A stretch of 64,000 nt of DNA from Verrucomicrobiaceae bacterium. Its GTDB lineage: Bacteria > Verrucomicrobiota > Verrucomicrobiia > Verrucomicrobiales > Verrucomicrobiaceae. Within the stretch, counting starts at the first letter, position 1; each line of letters opens with the position of its first letter. The notes below the pieces were generated by a model. That model was not told where the DNA came from. It made no database searches and saw only the letters and a program-made list of their open reading frames with translations. The position numbers and the translations under genes were made by a program. Where the stretch lies: NCBI GenBank assembly GCA_016713035.1, contig JADJPW010000004.1, positions 186,001-250,000 of the forward strand. The letters run 5' to 3'. Shown here piece by piece: positions 50,013 to 58,719 of the stretch.

Positions 50013-50927
50013 TCACTCTCCCACAGCGGCCATCCACGGTGCATACTCAGGTGGTAGCTGCGCCTCGAAGCTCAGCGGCTTATCATGGATGGGGTGATGA
50101 AAGGCTAGCTTCCAAGCATGGAGCATCAGACGCGGAGTAGCCGTGCGCTGGCGGGCAGCGTTGCCGTAAATCGGATCACCCAGAATCGGGTGCCCCAGAG
50201 ATTCCTTCATGTGGACGCGGATCTGGTGCGTGCGGCCAGTGAGTAGGCGGCACTGGATGAGCGCACAGCCTTCATGCGCGGAGATGCGGGTCCACTCCGT
50301 GACGGCTTCTTTCCCTGAGCCGTCAAAGAGCACGGTCATGCGCTTGCGATCGACTGGATGGCGACCGATGCGGTTTTCGATGCGGCCTTGGGGGCCTTTC
50401 GGTTCACCATTGATGACGGCGAGGTAGATTTTCGCGATGCGCCGCTCAGAAAAGGCCTCTGTGAGGCGGCGGTGGGCGATGTCGTTCTTTGCCACGACCA
50501 TGCAGCCGCTGGTGTCCTTATCCAGTCGGTGGACGATGCCGGGCCGCATCTCCCCCCCGATGCCGCTGAGGTCGCCGATGTGGTGGAGCAGCGCATTGAC
50601 GAGGGTGCCATCTGGATTGCCCTCCGCAGGATGGACGACGAGGCCGGGTGGCTTGTCGAGCACGACGATGTCGCTGTCTTCATACAAAATCGTGAGCGGG
50701 ATGTCCTGCGCGATGACTCCGACCGGGACGACCTCTGGGATGGTGATGTGGATGCCATCCCCCATTTTTAAAATGGCCCCGGATTTCGTGCTGCGAGCAT
50801 TCAGGGTGATGTGGCCATCTTTGATGAGATCCTGGATGCGAGTGCGCGAGAGGTCCGGCAGCCGCTGCGCGAGGTGTTTATCGAGCCGCAGGCCGCAGTC
50901 GCTGGTTTCAGTGACGATCCAATCCAT
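50013..50927 (-). CDS. rluD: RluD-type 23S rRNA pseudouridine synthase
   Basis: A 304-aa enzyme that isomerises uridines in 23S rRNA. An N-terminal S4 RNA-binding domain (RLDKHLAQRLPDLSRTRIQD) precedes the catalytic domain, whose motif RPGIVHRLDKDTSGCMVVAK has the active-site Asp. LLTGRTHQIRVHM and GHPILGDPIYG are the other conserved blocks. It could be RluC or RluD; overall motif set suggests RluD. Convergent with corA, 19 bases apart. Confidence 0.92.
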   Translation of the reverse strand: MDWIVTETSDCGLRLDKHLAQRLPDLSRTRIQDLIKDGHITLNARSTKSGAILKMGDGIHITIPEVVPVGVIAQDIPLTILYEDSDIVVLDKPPGLVVHPAEGNPDGTLVNALLHHIGDLSGIGGEMRPGIVHRLDKDTSGCMVVAKNDIAHRRLTEAFSERRIAKIYLAVINGEPKGPQGRIENRIGRHPVDRKRMTVLFDGSGKEAVTEWTRISAHEGCALIQCRLLTGRTHQIRVHMKESLGHPILGDPIYGNAARQRTATPRLMLHAWKLAFHHPIHDKPLSFEAQLPPEYAPWMAAVGE

Positions 50928-51223
50928 GGTGCATACTCAAGATTCAAATTAATTAGGCAATCTGTAATTTCTGACATACGAAGAGCGGCTTCAGGTGACG
51001 TTTTCGCTGTGCCGACCCCGAATTGGCCCCCAAACCTGCTCCTAGAGCCGGATTGGGCGGAAATGAACCAATCCGTAACCAAATGCCCCATGCAAAGCCA
51101 ATCCTCCATGACTAAAAAACGCCTCCAGGCGTCAAAGGAGGCTGCTTTGCGGTTTTGGGGATGGTTTTTCGGAATTCGGCCCTCTAGCCCATTTTGGGCT
51201 CCTGCAGCTCCCTTTTTCACTCT

Positions 51224-53668
51224 GTGACCTTTCCCGCCACGACAGCACCCGAACAGTCTTTCCTGAGCACCTGCCCGGTGTGCCAGGCGCAGATCGACGT
51301 GACGTCGCTGGAGCCATTCACGAAGCTGAAGTGCCCTTTTTGCGGCCAGATGGTGCGGGTGCGGCGGCGCTTTGATCATTTCACCATCACGCGGCAGATC
51401 GGTGAGGGTGGGATGAGCCGAGTGTTCGAGGCGGAGGACGAGACGCTGGGCCGCCGTGTGGCGCTGAAAATCCTCAATCGCCAATACAGTCGCGATGCGA
51501 TGCGGATGGAGCAATTCCGCCAAGAGGCACGGATCACGGCGAGCATCACGCATCCGAATGTGATCAAGCTCTACTCCGTGGGGCACGATCAGGGCTATTT
51601 TTATCTAGCCATGGAGCTGGTGGGCGGAGGCAGCCTGGAGAGCCGCATCCGGAAAGAAGGAAAGCTCCCTGAGGGGGATGCACTACGCATCGGCCATGAG
51701 GTGGCTGAGGGGCTGCGTGCAGCGCAGATTCAGGGCCTGATCCACCGCGATGTGAAACCCGCCAACATCCTCTTCACCGAGGCCGGCACGGCGAAGGTGG
51801 TGGACTTCGGCCTCGCGCTTTTCACGGATCGCGGGCCAGATACGAGCGCGGAGATCTGGGCCACGCCCTTCTATGTGGCACCAGAAAAAATCCTGCAAAA
51901 TGAGGAGGATTACCGCAGTGACATTTTCAGCCTCGGGGCCACGCTTTTCCACGCCCTGACAGGCAGTCCGCCGCACCGTGCGGACACGCATAACATCGAA
52001 GAACTGCGCCGCATCAAAAGCCGCCGCGTGCAGCTCGGCGACAGTGGCTTGCAGTTCAGCCCGCGCACGGAGCATGTGATCAATCGCATGCTCAGCTTCA
52101 ATCCAGAGGAGCGTTTCCCGAACTACCACACCGTCGTCGAAGAACTACGCCTCGCAGACGGCTTGCTCAATCAAAGTGGCATCCGCCGCCGCCTCATCAG
52201 TCGGCGAGCACGGCTCGTCGGTGCTCTGGCCGCCGCGATCCTGCTGTCCTTCCTCTTTGGGTGGATCATCGGCGATGGAGGCCAGCGCCGCACACGCTCC
52301 GTGGTCAAAGCGCTACCTCCCGTGAAGGCCGCGCAGCTCGATGGCGAAGGAGTCACCCTGGAGGCGAAAGCGAAACCGAAAGGCACTGTGAGCGAGCGCT
52401 TCGTCAGCGCACGCGAGGATATGCTGCGTGATGGAGAATTCTCGACTGCGCATGATCTCTTCGCCGACATCGCCCGGGAAAAAGACACCAAAGAGCTCAC
52501 CCGCTGCTGGGCGTGGTTCAATGCGGCGATTTGCGCCATGCACCAGCACCGCGCCACCGAAGCAGAGACTGCCTTTCGCCAATTGGCCCGGCGCGGCGCA
52601 GAAAAAACCACCGCAGAGGCCAGTGAGAGCCTCAGCCGCTTTTTCACCGACATCGGCACACGACTTGGCAGCAAAAAAACACCCGACATGCCCTTGGAGG
52701 AGCTCGGCTATGCGACGGAAAATGAGGAAATCCTAGGCTACCTAGCCCACGGGCTGGCGGAGTGGCATTTCGGCAATGCGGAGGCCGGAGCACGTGAGAT
52801 GGAGTACTTCCGCGATAAACTCCCCCAGCTCCAGGATGAGCCTGCGGGCCTCACTAGCAGCACCAGTTGGGTTTCGCTCTACAAAGCCGTGGTGAAGCTC
52901 TACGAGCCAGATTTCGCCCTCCTGCGCAAAGCTCTGAAACCACGCGAGGTAGGCACACTCGCAGAGCTGGAGGCCGCTCTGGCCGAAGTGCGGCAAACAC
53001 GCGAAAAAATCCTCAACACCGGCACATACCGCACCAGTATCGAGCAAATGGAAAGCGGTCTGCGCCGCGAAATCGCACGCCTGCGTATGGAGGAGCAGAC
53101 AAAGCGCATGGCGGAGGAAAAAGTGCGCCGTGCTGCCGATCTGGAGCAGCTCACGGAGGTCAGCGAGCTCATCCCCGCGCTCGTGCGTGGCTACGACTTC
53201 ACACCAGCGGTCGATTTGCTCACAGGCATGCATTTTCAGACAGCGGATGTGCGCACGGCACATGAGGGCCGCCTGTATCTCTACACCAGCGCCCGTGACT
53301 TCATGGAAAAACTCCGCGCAGATCTCGCCACCGGCACCTGGAAAGGGACCATCACTCAGCGCGGTGGCGGCACACTCACAGGACGCATCAGCGGCATCAC
53401 AGAAGAAGTGATCGCCCTCGCTGTGGATGGTGGCACACTCCGTGTCGCACTTGATTCGCTCCCTCCAGAGGCGCTGGTCAGCATCGCGCAGCACTTCATT
53501 GCCGGCACCACGGACTCTTCCGAGCATTATCGCCGTCAGGAGCTCTGCGCCGCCTTTGCCCGTGCCGCAGGCCTCACGGAGCTCTCCACCACTCTGGCGG
53601 CACAGCTTATGGAGGAGAATCGTCCCTTCCGCAGTCGCTGGATGAAGGTGATGGAAGCCGGCATCTGA
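51224..53668 (+). CDS. Zinc-ribbon Ser/Thr protein kinase with extracytoplasmic helical domain
   Basis: An 814-aa kinase from GTG 51224 (a TTG at 51194 is also in frame). It starts with a zinc ribbon (CPVCQAQIDV, CPFCGQMVRV), then a complete kinase: GEGGMSRVFEA, Lys in VALKIL, HRDVKPANIL, DFGLA and SDIFSLGATLFHALTG. A membrane helix (LVGALAAAILLSFLFGWII) follows at about 335-353, then a long helical TPR-like/coiled-coil region and a small beta domain (GTITQRGGGTLTGRISGITE) near the C-terminus. This membrane kinase layout is common in Planctomycetes and Verrucomicrobia. The 296-base gap upstream (50928-51223) holds no gene. Confidence 0.87.
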   Translation: MTFPATTAPEQSFLSTCPVCQAQIDVTSLEPFTKLKCPFCGQMVRVRRRFDHFTITRQIGEGGMSRVFEAEDETLGRRVALKILNRQYSRDAMRMEQFRQEARITASITHPNVIKLYSVGHDQGYFYLAMELVGGGSLESRIRKEGKLPEGDALRIGHEVAEGLRAAQIQGLIHRDVKPANILFTEAGTAKVVDFGLALFTDRGPDTSAEIWATPFYVAPEKILQNEEDYRSDIFSLGATLFHALTGSPPHRADTHNIEELRRIKSRRVQLGDSGLQFSPRTEHVINRMLSFNPEERFPNYHTVVEELRLADGLLNQSGIRRRLISRRARLVGALAAAILLSFLFGWIIGDGGQRRTRSVVKALPPVKAAQLDGEGVTLEAKAKPKGTVSERFVSAREDMLRDGEFSTAHDLFADIAREKDTKELTRCWAWFNAAICAMHQHRATEAETAFRQLARRGAEKTTAEASESLSRFFTDIGTRLGSKKTPDMPLEELGYATENEEILGYLAHGLAEWHFGNAEAGAREMEYFRDKLPQLQDEPAGLTSSTSWVSLYKAVVKLYEPDFALLRKALKPREVGTLAELEAALAEVRQTREKILNTGTYRTSIEQMESGLRREIARLRMEEQTKRMAEEKVRRAADLEQLTEVSELIPALVRGYDFTPAVDLLTGMHFQTADVRTAHEGRLYLYTSARDFMEKLRADLATGTWKGTITQRGGGTLTGRISGITEEVIALAVDGGTLRVALDSLPPEALVSIAQHFIAGTTDSSEHYRRQELCAAFARAAGLTELSTTLAAQLMEENRPFRSRWMKVMEAGI

Positions 53669-53680
53669 AAAAACAGAGCC

Positions 53681-54163
53681 TCAGAGCCACTCCATCTCAT
53701 CTGTGAGCATGGTATCGTCATCAAAGGTGAAGCGTCCGATGAAATGGCGACGGCGTAGCAGCATCTCCTCCAGCCAGAAGCGGTCATCAGCCCACATTTC
53801 ATGCAGTGGCAGCGCATGGAGCGGCGTCCAGAGTGGCACGGCCTCCGCTGTCTCCACCGCGATGCCTTCATGCTGTGTCGCCACGAACACATCCACATGC
53901 AGACTCAATCCATCGACGAACTGGAACCAAAGCTCGCCATGCTTCACCGGATCGAGCGCTGTGACGCCTAGCTCCTCCTGGGTCTCGCGGATGGCGCATT
54001 GCAGAAAGGTCTCACCGGGGTCGATCTTGCCACCGGGGCCATTGATCTTCCCGGCACCGAGGCCACGCTTTTTGCGGATGAGCAGCACCTCGCCGCGTGA
54101 TTCGTCGATGATGAACATCAGCGTCGCCAGCAGGCTGGGCTTCCAAGTCTTCCAGTCAGTCAT
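53681..54163 (-). CDS. NUDIX hydrolase (MTH1/8-oxo-dGTP diphosphatase-like)
   Basis: A 160-aa NUDIX protein. The Nudix box GGKIDPGETFLQCAIRETQE-ELGV contains all catalytic Glu residues, and VLLIRKKRGLGAGKINGPGG resembles MTH1 (KRGFGAGRWNGFGG), suggesting sanitation of oxidised nucleotides. Downstream of the cysN gene in the same direction, 105 bases away. Convergent with the kinase gene, 12 bases apart. Confidence 0.87.
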   Translation of the reverse strand: MTDWKTWKPSLLATLMFIIDESRGEVLLIRKKRGLGAGKINGPGGKIDPGETFLQCAIRETQEELGVTALDPVKHGELWFQFVDGLSLHVDVFVATQHEGIAVETAEAVPLWTPLHALPLHEMWADDRFWLEEMLLRRRHFIGRFTFDDDTMLTDEMEWL

Positions 54164-54268
54164 TGTAGCCGCAGCCTAAGCTGCATGCGGGAGGCGTCAA
54201 ACAACATGCCAGTGGCTGCCCACGGTTTTGGACAGTGCTTCTATTTGTGCTGCGCAGCGGCAATCGGA

Positions 54269-55612
54269 TCAAATCGACACGTCAGCGTCCTCGTCACCTG
54301 CATCGGCCAGAGGCTTCTGGATCATGCCGGCGGCGACAGTGTTATTGGTCTGCTCATCGACGAGCACGAAGCTGCCGGTGGTGCGGTTTTTGGAATAGGA
54401 GTCGAAGAAGATCGGCGCGGCGCAGCGGATGCGGACGCAGCCGATGTCGTTGAGGGCGAATTCTTTGTTCTCGGCGCTCTTTTCGAGCGTGCTGATGTTG
54501 ACCTTGTAATGCACATCCGTGACCACGGCACGGACATCATTCGTCGTATGGCGCAGGTGGAAGCGGCCACGCGGCTTGAGCGTCTTTTTGTCGGCGAACC
54601 AGCAGATCATGGCGTCGAACTCCTGCGCGGTCTGCACGGGTTCCTCGGCTTTCACGATCATGCCGCCGCGGGAGGTGTCGATCTCGTCTGCGACCGTGAT
54701 GCTGTAACTGAGCTGCGGAATGGCCTCCGGCTGTTGGCCTTCAAAAGTGTGAATGCCAGTGATTTTGGTCTTCATCTCCGAAGGATAGACCAAAACGTCA
54801 TCTCCGACGCGGAAGGTGCCGCTGGCCATGCGACCAGCAAAACCACGGTAATCATGCAAATTGCCCAGTTTGGCATCCTCACGGTCAGAAATAGGCCGTA
54901 CGACCCACTGCACTGGGAAACGGGCCGCATCGGCGGCGGTTTCGCTATGCACCTGCACGGTCTCCAGATGCTGGAGCAACGACGGACCCGTGTACCAAGG
55001 TGTGGCGTCGGATTTCTCGACCACATTGTCGCCGTTCAAGGCGCTCATCGGGATCGGCGTGACCTGCGGCAGGTTTTCGAGGCCACTGGCAAATTTCATG
55101 TACTCGCCCACGATCTTGTCATAAACCGCCTGATCAAAATTCACGAGGTCCATCTTGTTCACCGCCAGCACGATGTGCCCAATGCGCAGCAGCGACGCGA
55201 GGTAGGTGTGCCGCATCGTCTGCTCGATCACACCGAGCCGTGCATCGATCAAAATGATCGCCAAATCGGCCGTGGAAGCCCCGGTGACCATGTTCCGCGT
55301 GTATTGAATGTGCCCCGGCGTGTCCGCGATGATGAACTTCCGCTTCGGCGTGGCAAAGTAGCGATAAGCCACATCAATCGTGATGCCCTGCTCGCGTTCC
55401 GCACGCAGTCCATCGGTAAGCAGCGCGAGATTCACATGCGCGTCACCACGGCGCTTCGAGGATTCTTCGACAGCAAGAAGCTGGTCTTCAAAGATCGACT
55501 TCGAGTCATACAGCAAGCGGCCAATGAGCGTGCTTTTGCCATCATCGACAGAGCCGGCAGTCGTGAAGCGGAGGAGAGAAGATTCGGTGGGGTTAAGCGT
55601 GGTGGAGGTCAT
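54269..55612 (-). CDS. cysN: Sulfate adenylyltransferase subunit 1, GTPase
   Basis: A 447-aa GTPase that with CysD makes adenosine phosphosulfate from ATP and sulfate. GTPase motifs: TAGSVDDGKSTLIGRLLYDS (G1), ADTPGHIQYTRNMVTGAS (G3), VNKMDLV (G4). The two beta-barrel domains follow. No APS kinase (CysC) domain is fused. Order on the minus strand is cysH, TauE-like, cysD, [toxin-antitoxin pair], cysN. Confidence 0.95.
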   Translation of the reverse strand: MTSTTLNPTESSLLRFTTAGSVDDGKSTLIGRLLYDSKSIFEDQLLAVEESSKRRGDAHVNLALLTDGLRAEREQGITIDVAYRYFATPKRKFIIADTPGHIQYTRNMVTGASTADLAIILIDARLGVIEQTMRHTYLASLLRIGHIVLAVNKMDLVNFDQAVYDKIVGEYMKFASGLENLPQVTPIPMSALNGDNVVEKSDATPWYTGPSLLQHLETVQVHSETAADAARFPVQWVVRPISDREDAKLGNLHDYRGFAGRMASGTFRVGDDVLVYPSEMKTKITGIHTFEGQQPEAIPQLSYSITVADEIDTSRGGMIVKAEEPVQTAQEFDAMICWFADKKTLKPRGRFHLRHTTNDVRAVVTDVHYKVNISTLEKSAENKEFALNDIGCVRIRCAAPIFFDSYSKNRTTGSFVLVDEQTNNTVAAGMIQKPLADAGDEDADVSI

Positions 55613-55616
55613 GAAA

Positions 55617-55910
55617 TTAGTTCAGGCGGCGTTTCCAGTAGCCGGTGCGGCGTTTTTCGTGTGCGGCGGCGTAAATGCGGACGGTTTCGTCGATGATTTT
55701 GTAAATGAGGCAGTAGGGGTATCTCTTGAACTTGATGGCTCGGACATCGGGGGCGACCTGCCTGTTTTTGAAAGGGTCGGATGAGAGGCTGTGAACGGCG
55801 CTTTGAACCTCGGTGATGAAGTTATTGGCCGCTTGATCGCTGCGTTTGCGATACCACCGCAAGCTCTCCTGCAAATCGCGCTCCGCGCCCCGTTCAAAAA
55901 TCACCTTCAT
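55617..55910 (-). CDS. RelE/ParE-type toxin
   Basis: A 97-aa protein with the RelE/ParE fold: MKVIFERGAERDLQESLRWY, DPFKNRQVAPDVRAIKFKRY, and PYCLIYKIIDETVRIYAAAH, ending HEKRRTGYWKRRL. ATG 55910 overlaps the antitoxin stop (55907-55910). Toxins of this group inhibit translation or gyrase. It ends five bases before cysN begins (55612). Confidence 0.88.
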   Translation of the reverse strand: MKVIFERGAERDLQESLRWYRKRSDQAANNFITEVQSAVHSLSSDPFKNRQVAPDVRAIKFKRYPYCLIYKIIDETVRIYAAAHEKRRTGYWKRRLN

Positions 55911-56170
55911 GCAGGTTGGGAAAGGGTGTCGCGTAGTCCGCAGATGACATCCTCGGCAGGAATCCATTCGGACAATCCAGCTTCATCCTGGGCGATCCGG
56001 TGTTTGATCTCGGCCATCCATTCGGGGGAGAGCGGCTGTTCTTCATCACAGTCGTTTCCATCATAGTTCAGGTCGAGAAAACGATCCAGGAACTCGCCTT
56101 GCTCACGATTGGTGAGGCGCTTGGCGGCTTCGAGGAGAGAATCGACAGGGCTGAGTGTGGTCGCGTTCAT
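55907..56170 (-). CDS. Addiction-module component antitoxin
   Basis: An 87-aa member of the addiction-module antitoxin family (Unstab_antitox, from memory). Features: N-terminal LLEAAKRLTNREQGEFLDRF, acidic middle (DGNDCDEEQPLSPEWMAEIK), and IPAEDVICGLRD near the end. First gene of the pair, overlapping the toxin start by four bases. Lies 27 bases after the cysD stop. Confidence 0.83.
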   Translation of the reverse strand: MNATTLSPVDSLLEAAKRLTNREQGEFLDRFLDLNYDGNDCDEEQPLSPEWMAEIKHRIAQDEAGLSEWIPAEDVICGLRDTLSQPA

Positions 56171-56197
56171 GGGCGGAGGATAGCACAGGTTCAGAAA

Positions 56198-57106
56198 TCA
56201 GAAATAGCCCTCTTTTTTGCGGTCCTCCATGGCGGTCTCGCTGCGTTTGTCATCGGCGCGGGTGCCGCGCTCGGTTTGGCGGGCGGCGGCGACTTCGGCG
56301 ACGATGTCGTCGATGGTGCTGGCGGTGGATTCGACGGCACCGGTGCAGGTGGCGTCGCCGACGGTGCGGAAGCGGATGGTCATTTCCTTCACGCGGGGCT
56401 TTTCTTCGTCGAGCAGTGGGATGATGCCGGTGCTGGCGTCGAGGAGCTGGCCGTGGCGCTCGATGATCTTGCGCTGGTGGCTGAAGTAGAGGCTTGGAAG
56501 CGGGATGTTCTCCTGGCGGATGTATTGCCAGATGTCCATCTCGGTCCAATTCGAGAGCGGGAAGACGCGGAAGTGCTCACCGAAGTGTTTGCGGCCGTTG
56601 AAGATGTTCCAAAGCTCGGGGCGCTGGTTCTTCGGATCCCACTGGCCGAATTCGTTGCGGTGGGAGAAGAAGCGCTCCTTGGCGCGGGCCTTTTCTTCAT
56701 CACGGCGACCGCCACCGAGGCAGGCGTCGAATTGATGCTCCTCGATGGTGTCGAGCAGCGTGACGGTCTGCAGCTTGTTGCGGGAGGCGTTGTGGCCTTT
56801 TTCTTCCTGCACGCGGCCTTCGTCGATGGATTTCTGCACGAGGCCGACGACGAGATCCGCTCCGATTTCCTGCACGAACCAGTCGCGGTAGGTCATGGCC
56901 TCGGGGAAGTTGTGGCCGGTATCGACGTGCAGGAGCTTGAAGGGCAAACGGGAGGGATAAAAGGCCTTCCGAGCGAGCCAGGCCATCACGATCGAGTCTT
57001 TGCCGCCGGAGAAGAGCAGCGCGGGCTTTTCAAACTGCGCGGCAGTTTCGCGGAGGATGTAGATGGCCTCGGATTCGAGGAATTGAAGATGCGTGATGGC
57101 GGACAT
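56198..57106 (-). CDS. cysD: Sulfate adenylyltransferase subunit 2
   Basis: A 302-aa ATP pyrophosphatase-fold subunit of ATP sulfurylase. The PP-loop ALLFSGGKDSIVMAWLARKA and later DACLGGGRRDEEKARAKERF and SNWTEMDIWQYI are diagnostic. ATG 57106 (MSAITHLQFLESEAIYILRE) matches the family; the longer upstream frame covers an intergenic repeat. Partner of CysN at 54269. Confidence 0.95.
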   Translation of the reverse strand: MSAITHLQFLESEAIYILRETAAQFEKPALLFSGGKDSIVMAWLARKAFYPSRLPFKLLHVDTGHNFPEAMTYRDWFVQEIGADLVVGLVQKSIDEGRVQEEKGHNASRNKLQTVTLLDTIEEHQFDACLGGGRRDEEKARAKERFFSHRNEFGQWDPKNQRPELWNIFNGRKHFGEHFRVFPLSNWTEMDIWQYIRQENIPLPSLYFSHQRKIIERHGQLLDASTGIIPLLDEEKPRVKEMTIRFRTVGDATCTGAVESTASTIDDIVAEVAAARQTERGTRADDKRSETAMEDRKKEGYF

Positions 57107-57145
57107 GGCTGAGGGGAAAGGGAGTGGCGGGTGTTTGAGGGGCGA

Positions 57146-57194
57146 AGTGCTTAGTTGAGCCGTGCTGAAAACTAAGCACTGAGAACTGAGCACT
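57146..57194. repeat. Inverted/direct repeat, AGTGCTTAGTT type
   Basis: AGTGCTTAGTT (57146-57156) and AACTAAGCACT (57170-57180) are perfect inverted arms with a 13-base loop, and a further near copy (GAACTGAGCACT) follows. Translated it gives QCLVFSTAQLST-like text, resembling the QYSVLST-type intergenic repeats I recall from Planctomycetes. Lies between the TauE-like and cysD genes. Confidence 0.55.
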
Positions 57195-57214
57195 TGAAAT
57201 GACGCGTCAATGAC

Positions 57215-57961
57215 TCATGCGAGGAACTTGATCAAATTACGGGTACTGATCACCGTCACGAGTACGCCGACTAGGATCATGAAGGGCTTGTGCGGAATGC
57301 GTTTGGCGGCCCAGGCACCAAAGGGGGCCGCGACCATGCCACCGATCGCGAGGCCGAGGATGATGCTCCAGTGCGTGAGGCCGATGGTGAGGAAAAAGGT
57401 GATGCTGGCGGCCAGCGTGACGAAGAACTCGACCGCGTTCACGCTGCCGACGGTGATGCGCACGTCATTGCCGCGCACGATGAGATTCGAGGCGACGATG
57501 GGGCCCCAACCGCCGCCGCCCATGGCATCGACGAGTGCGCCGAAGAATCCCAGGGGCGTAAGATGCGTCGTGACATTCTTCGGAGCCACGCGGACGAAGG
57601 CTTTGATGACGATGACAATGCCCATGAGGATGAGATAGCCAGAAACCCAGGGCTTCAGCACATCGCCGATGCTGGAGAGCAAATATGCACCAATGATAGC
57701 ACCGATGACCGCCGGAATGAGCAGCCTACGAAACAAAAAGCGGTCCACATTGCCAAAGGCGTGATGCGAGATGGCCGATGCACCCGTGGTGAAGCACTCC
57801 GCCGCATGCACCGTGGCACTGGTGGCCGCTGGGGGCACGCCGAAGGCCATGAGCAGCGACGAGGCGCTGACGCCATAGGCCATGCCGAGGGCACCATCGA
57901 TGAGCTGGGCGATGAAACCAGCGGCGATGTAGAGCAGAAAGTCTGGAGGGAGATCGGGCAT
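57215..57961 (-). CDS. TauE/SafE-family permease
   Basis: A 248-aa membrane protein of the TauE/SafE family (sulfite exporter type). Conserved Asp-rich turns GFIAQLIDGALGMAYGVSAS and the mirrored FGALVDAMGGGGWGPIVASN mark the two halves; about seven to eight helices. In this operon it most likely imports sulfate or handles sulfite/sulfur compounds; direction is inferred from position between cysH and cysD. Start is 6 bases after cysH ends. Confidence 0.85.
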   Translation of the reverse strand: MPDLPPDFLLYIAAGFIAQLIDGALGMAYGVSASSLLMAFGVPPAATSATVHAAECFTTGASAISHHAFGNVDRFLFRRLLIPAVIGAIIGAYLLSSIGDVLKPWVSGYLILMGIVIVIKAFVRVAPKNVTTHLTPLGFFGALVDAMGGGGWGPIVASNLIVRGNDVRITVGSVNAVEFFVTLAASITFFLTIGLTHWSIILGLAIGGMVAAPFGAWAAKRIPHKPFMILVGVLVTVISTRNLIKFLA

Positions 57962-57967
57962 GGGGGC

Positions 57968-58624
57968 TTACGCTTTGTCGGTGACGAGCTTCGCGTGCAG
58001 ACCGCACTCGTGTTTTTCATCGCCTTTGGCCGGGTCGTAGTAGGTGCGCTCGTTTGGTAGGGAGTGCTCGAGGAGGTAGGCGTCCATCTCCACGGGCGTC
58101 CAGTCGAGGATGGGGTTCACTTTGAGGCAGTTGAACTTCGTGTCCCACATGAAGGGGGCCAGCGTGGCGGCTCGCTGCGGATTTTGCTCACGGCGCAGGG
58201 CGGTGATCCACACTTTCGGGGCCAGCTCACGCATGCCGCGCTCGAAGGGCTCCAGCTTCATGATGCGGCTGAAGGACTCCACTCGCTCCACTTCGTCCGG
58301 CATGGGGATTTGGCCACCATTGAGCGCCAGCCAGTGTGCAGCGGTCATTTGGGGCAGGTAGGGCTTCAAATTGAGCGCGAGCTGCGCACGGCACTTTTCG
58401 GCAAAGCGGTAGGTTTCGGGCAAATTGGTGCCGTGGTCGATCCAGAGCACGGGAACGTCCGCAGCGGACTTCGTGACCAAATGCAGAATCACCGCCTCGT
58501 AGGGGCGGAAGTTCGTCGTCACGACAGCTTGGCCATCAGCGTGAGCGAGGGCCATTTCGATGATTTCAGCGGGCGATTTGCCTTGAGCTTCGTCATTGAG
58601 GGCGGTGATTTGGGCAGGATTCAT
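57968..58624 (-). CDS. cysH: Phosphoadenylyl-sulfate reductase
   Basis: A 218-aa PAPS/APS reductase. The C-terminal ECGLH motif with the catalytic Cys is present (KHECGLHAKLV); the two extra Cys pairs that bind the iron-sulfur cluster in APS reductases are missing, pointing to the PAPS-reducing subtype. VPVLWIDHGTNLPETYRFAE and LKVNPILDWTPVEMDAYL are family blocks. No cysC kinase or sulfite reductase is in the window. A long inverted repeat lies in the leader (58627-58716). Confidence 0.9.
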   Translation of the reverse strand: MNPAQITALNDEAQGKSPAEIIEMALAHADGQAVVTTNFRPYEAVILHLVTKSAADVPVLWIDHGTNLPETYRFAEKCRAQLALNLKPYLPQMTAAHWLALNGGQIPMPDEVERVESFSRIMKLEPFERGMRELAPKVWITALRREQNPQRAATLAPFMWDTKFNCLKVNPILDWTPVEMDAYLLEHSLPNERTYYDPAKGDEKHECGLHAKLVTDKA

Positions 58625-58626
58625 GA

Positions 58627-58716
58627 GTGGGAGGGCGATTTATTCACCTTTAATCCCATGTGTAAAGTAGGATTTATTGCCGAAAGCCAACTTTTCTGGG
58701 TTTTTTGCCCTCCCAC
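58627..58716 (-). promoter_or_regulatory. Long-range stem in the cysH leader
   Basis: Perfect 10-base arms GTGGGAGGGC (58716-58707) and GCCCTCCCAC (58636-58627) on the coding strand, separated by 70 bases; the second arm ends 2 bases before the cysH ATG. An inner AATCC/GGATT pair may form too. The stem could mask the ribosome binding region. No match to a known riboswitch is seen. Confidence 0.4.
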
Positions 58717-58719
58717 GAC

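Noticed and set aside
54185..55696. 503-codon plus-strand ORF
   Set aside because: Antisense shadow of cysN; no recognisable domain.
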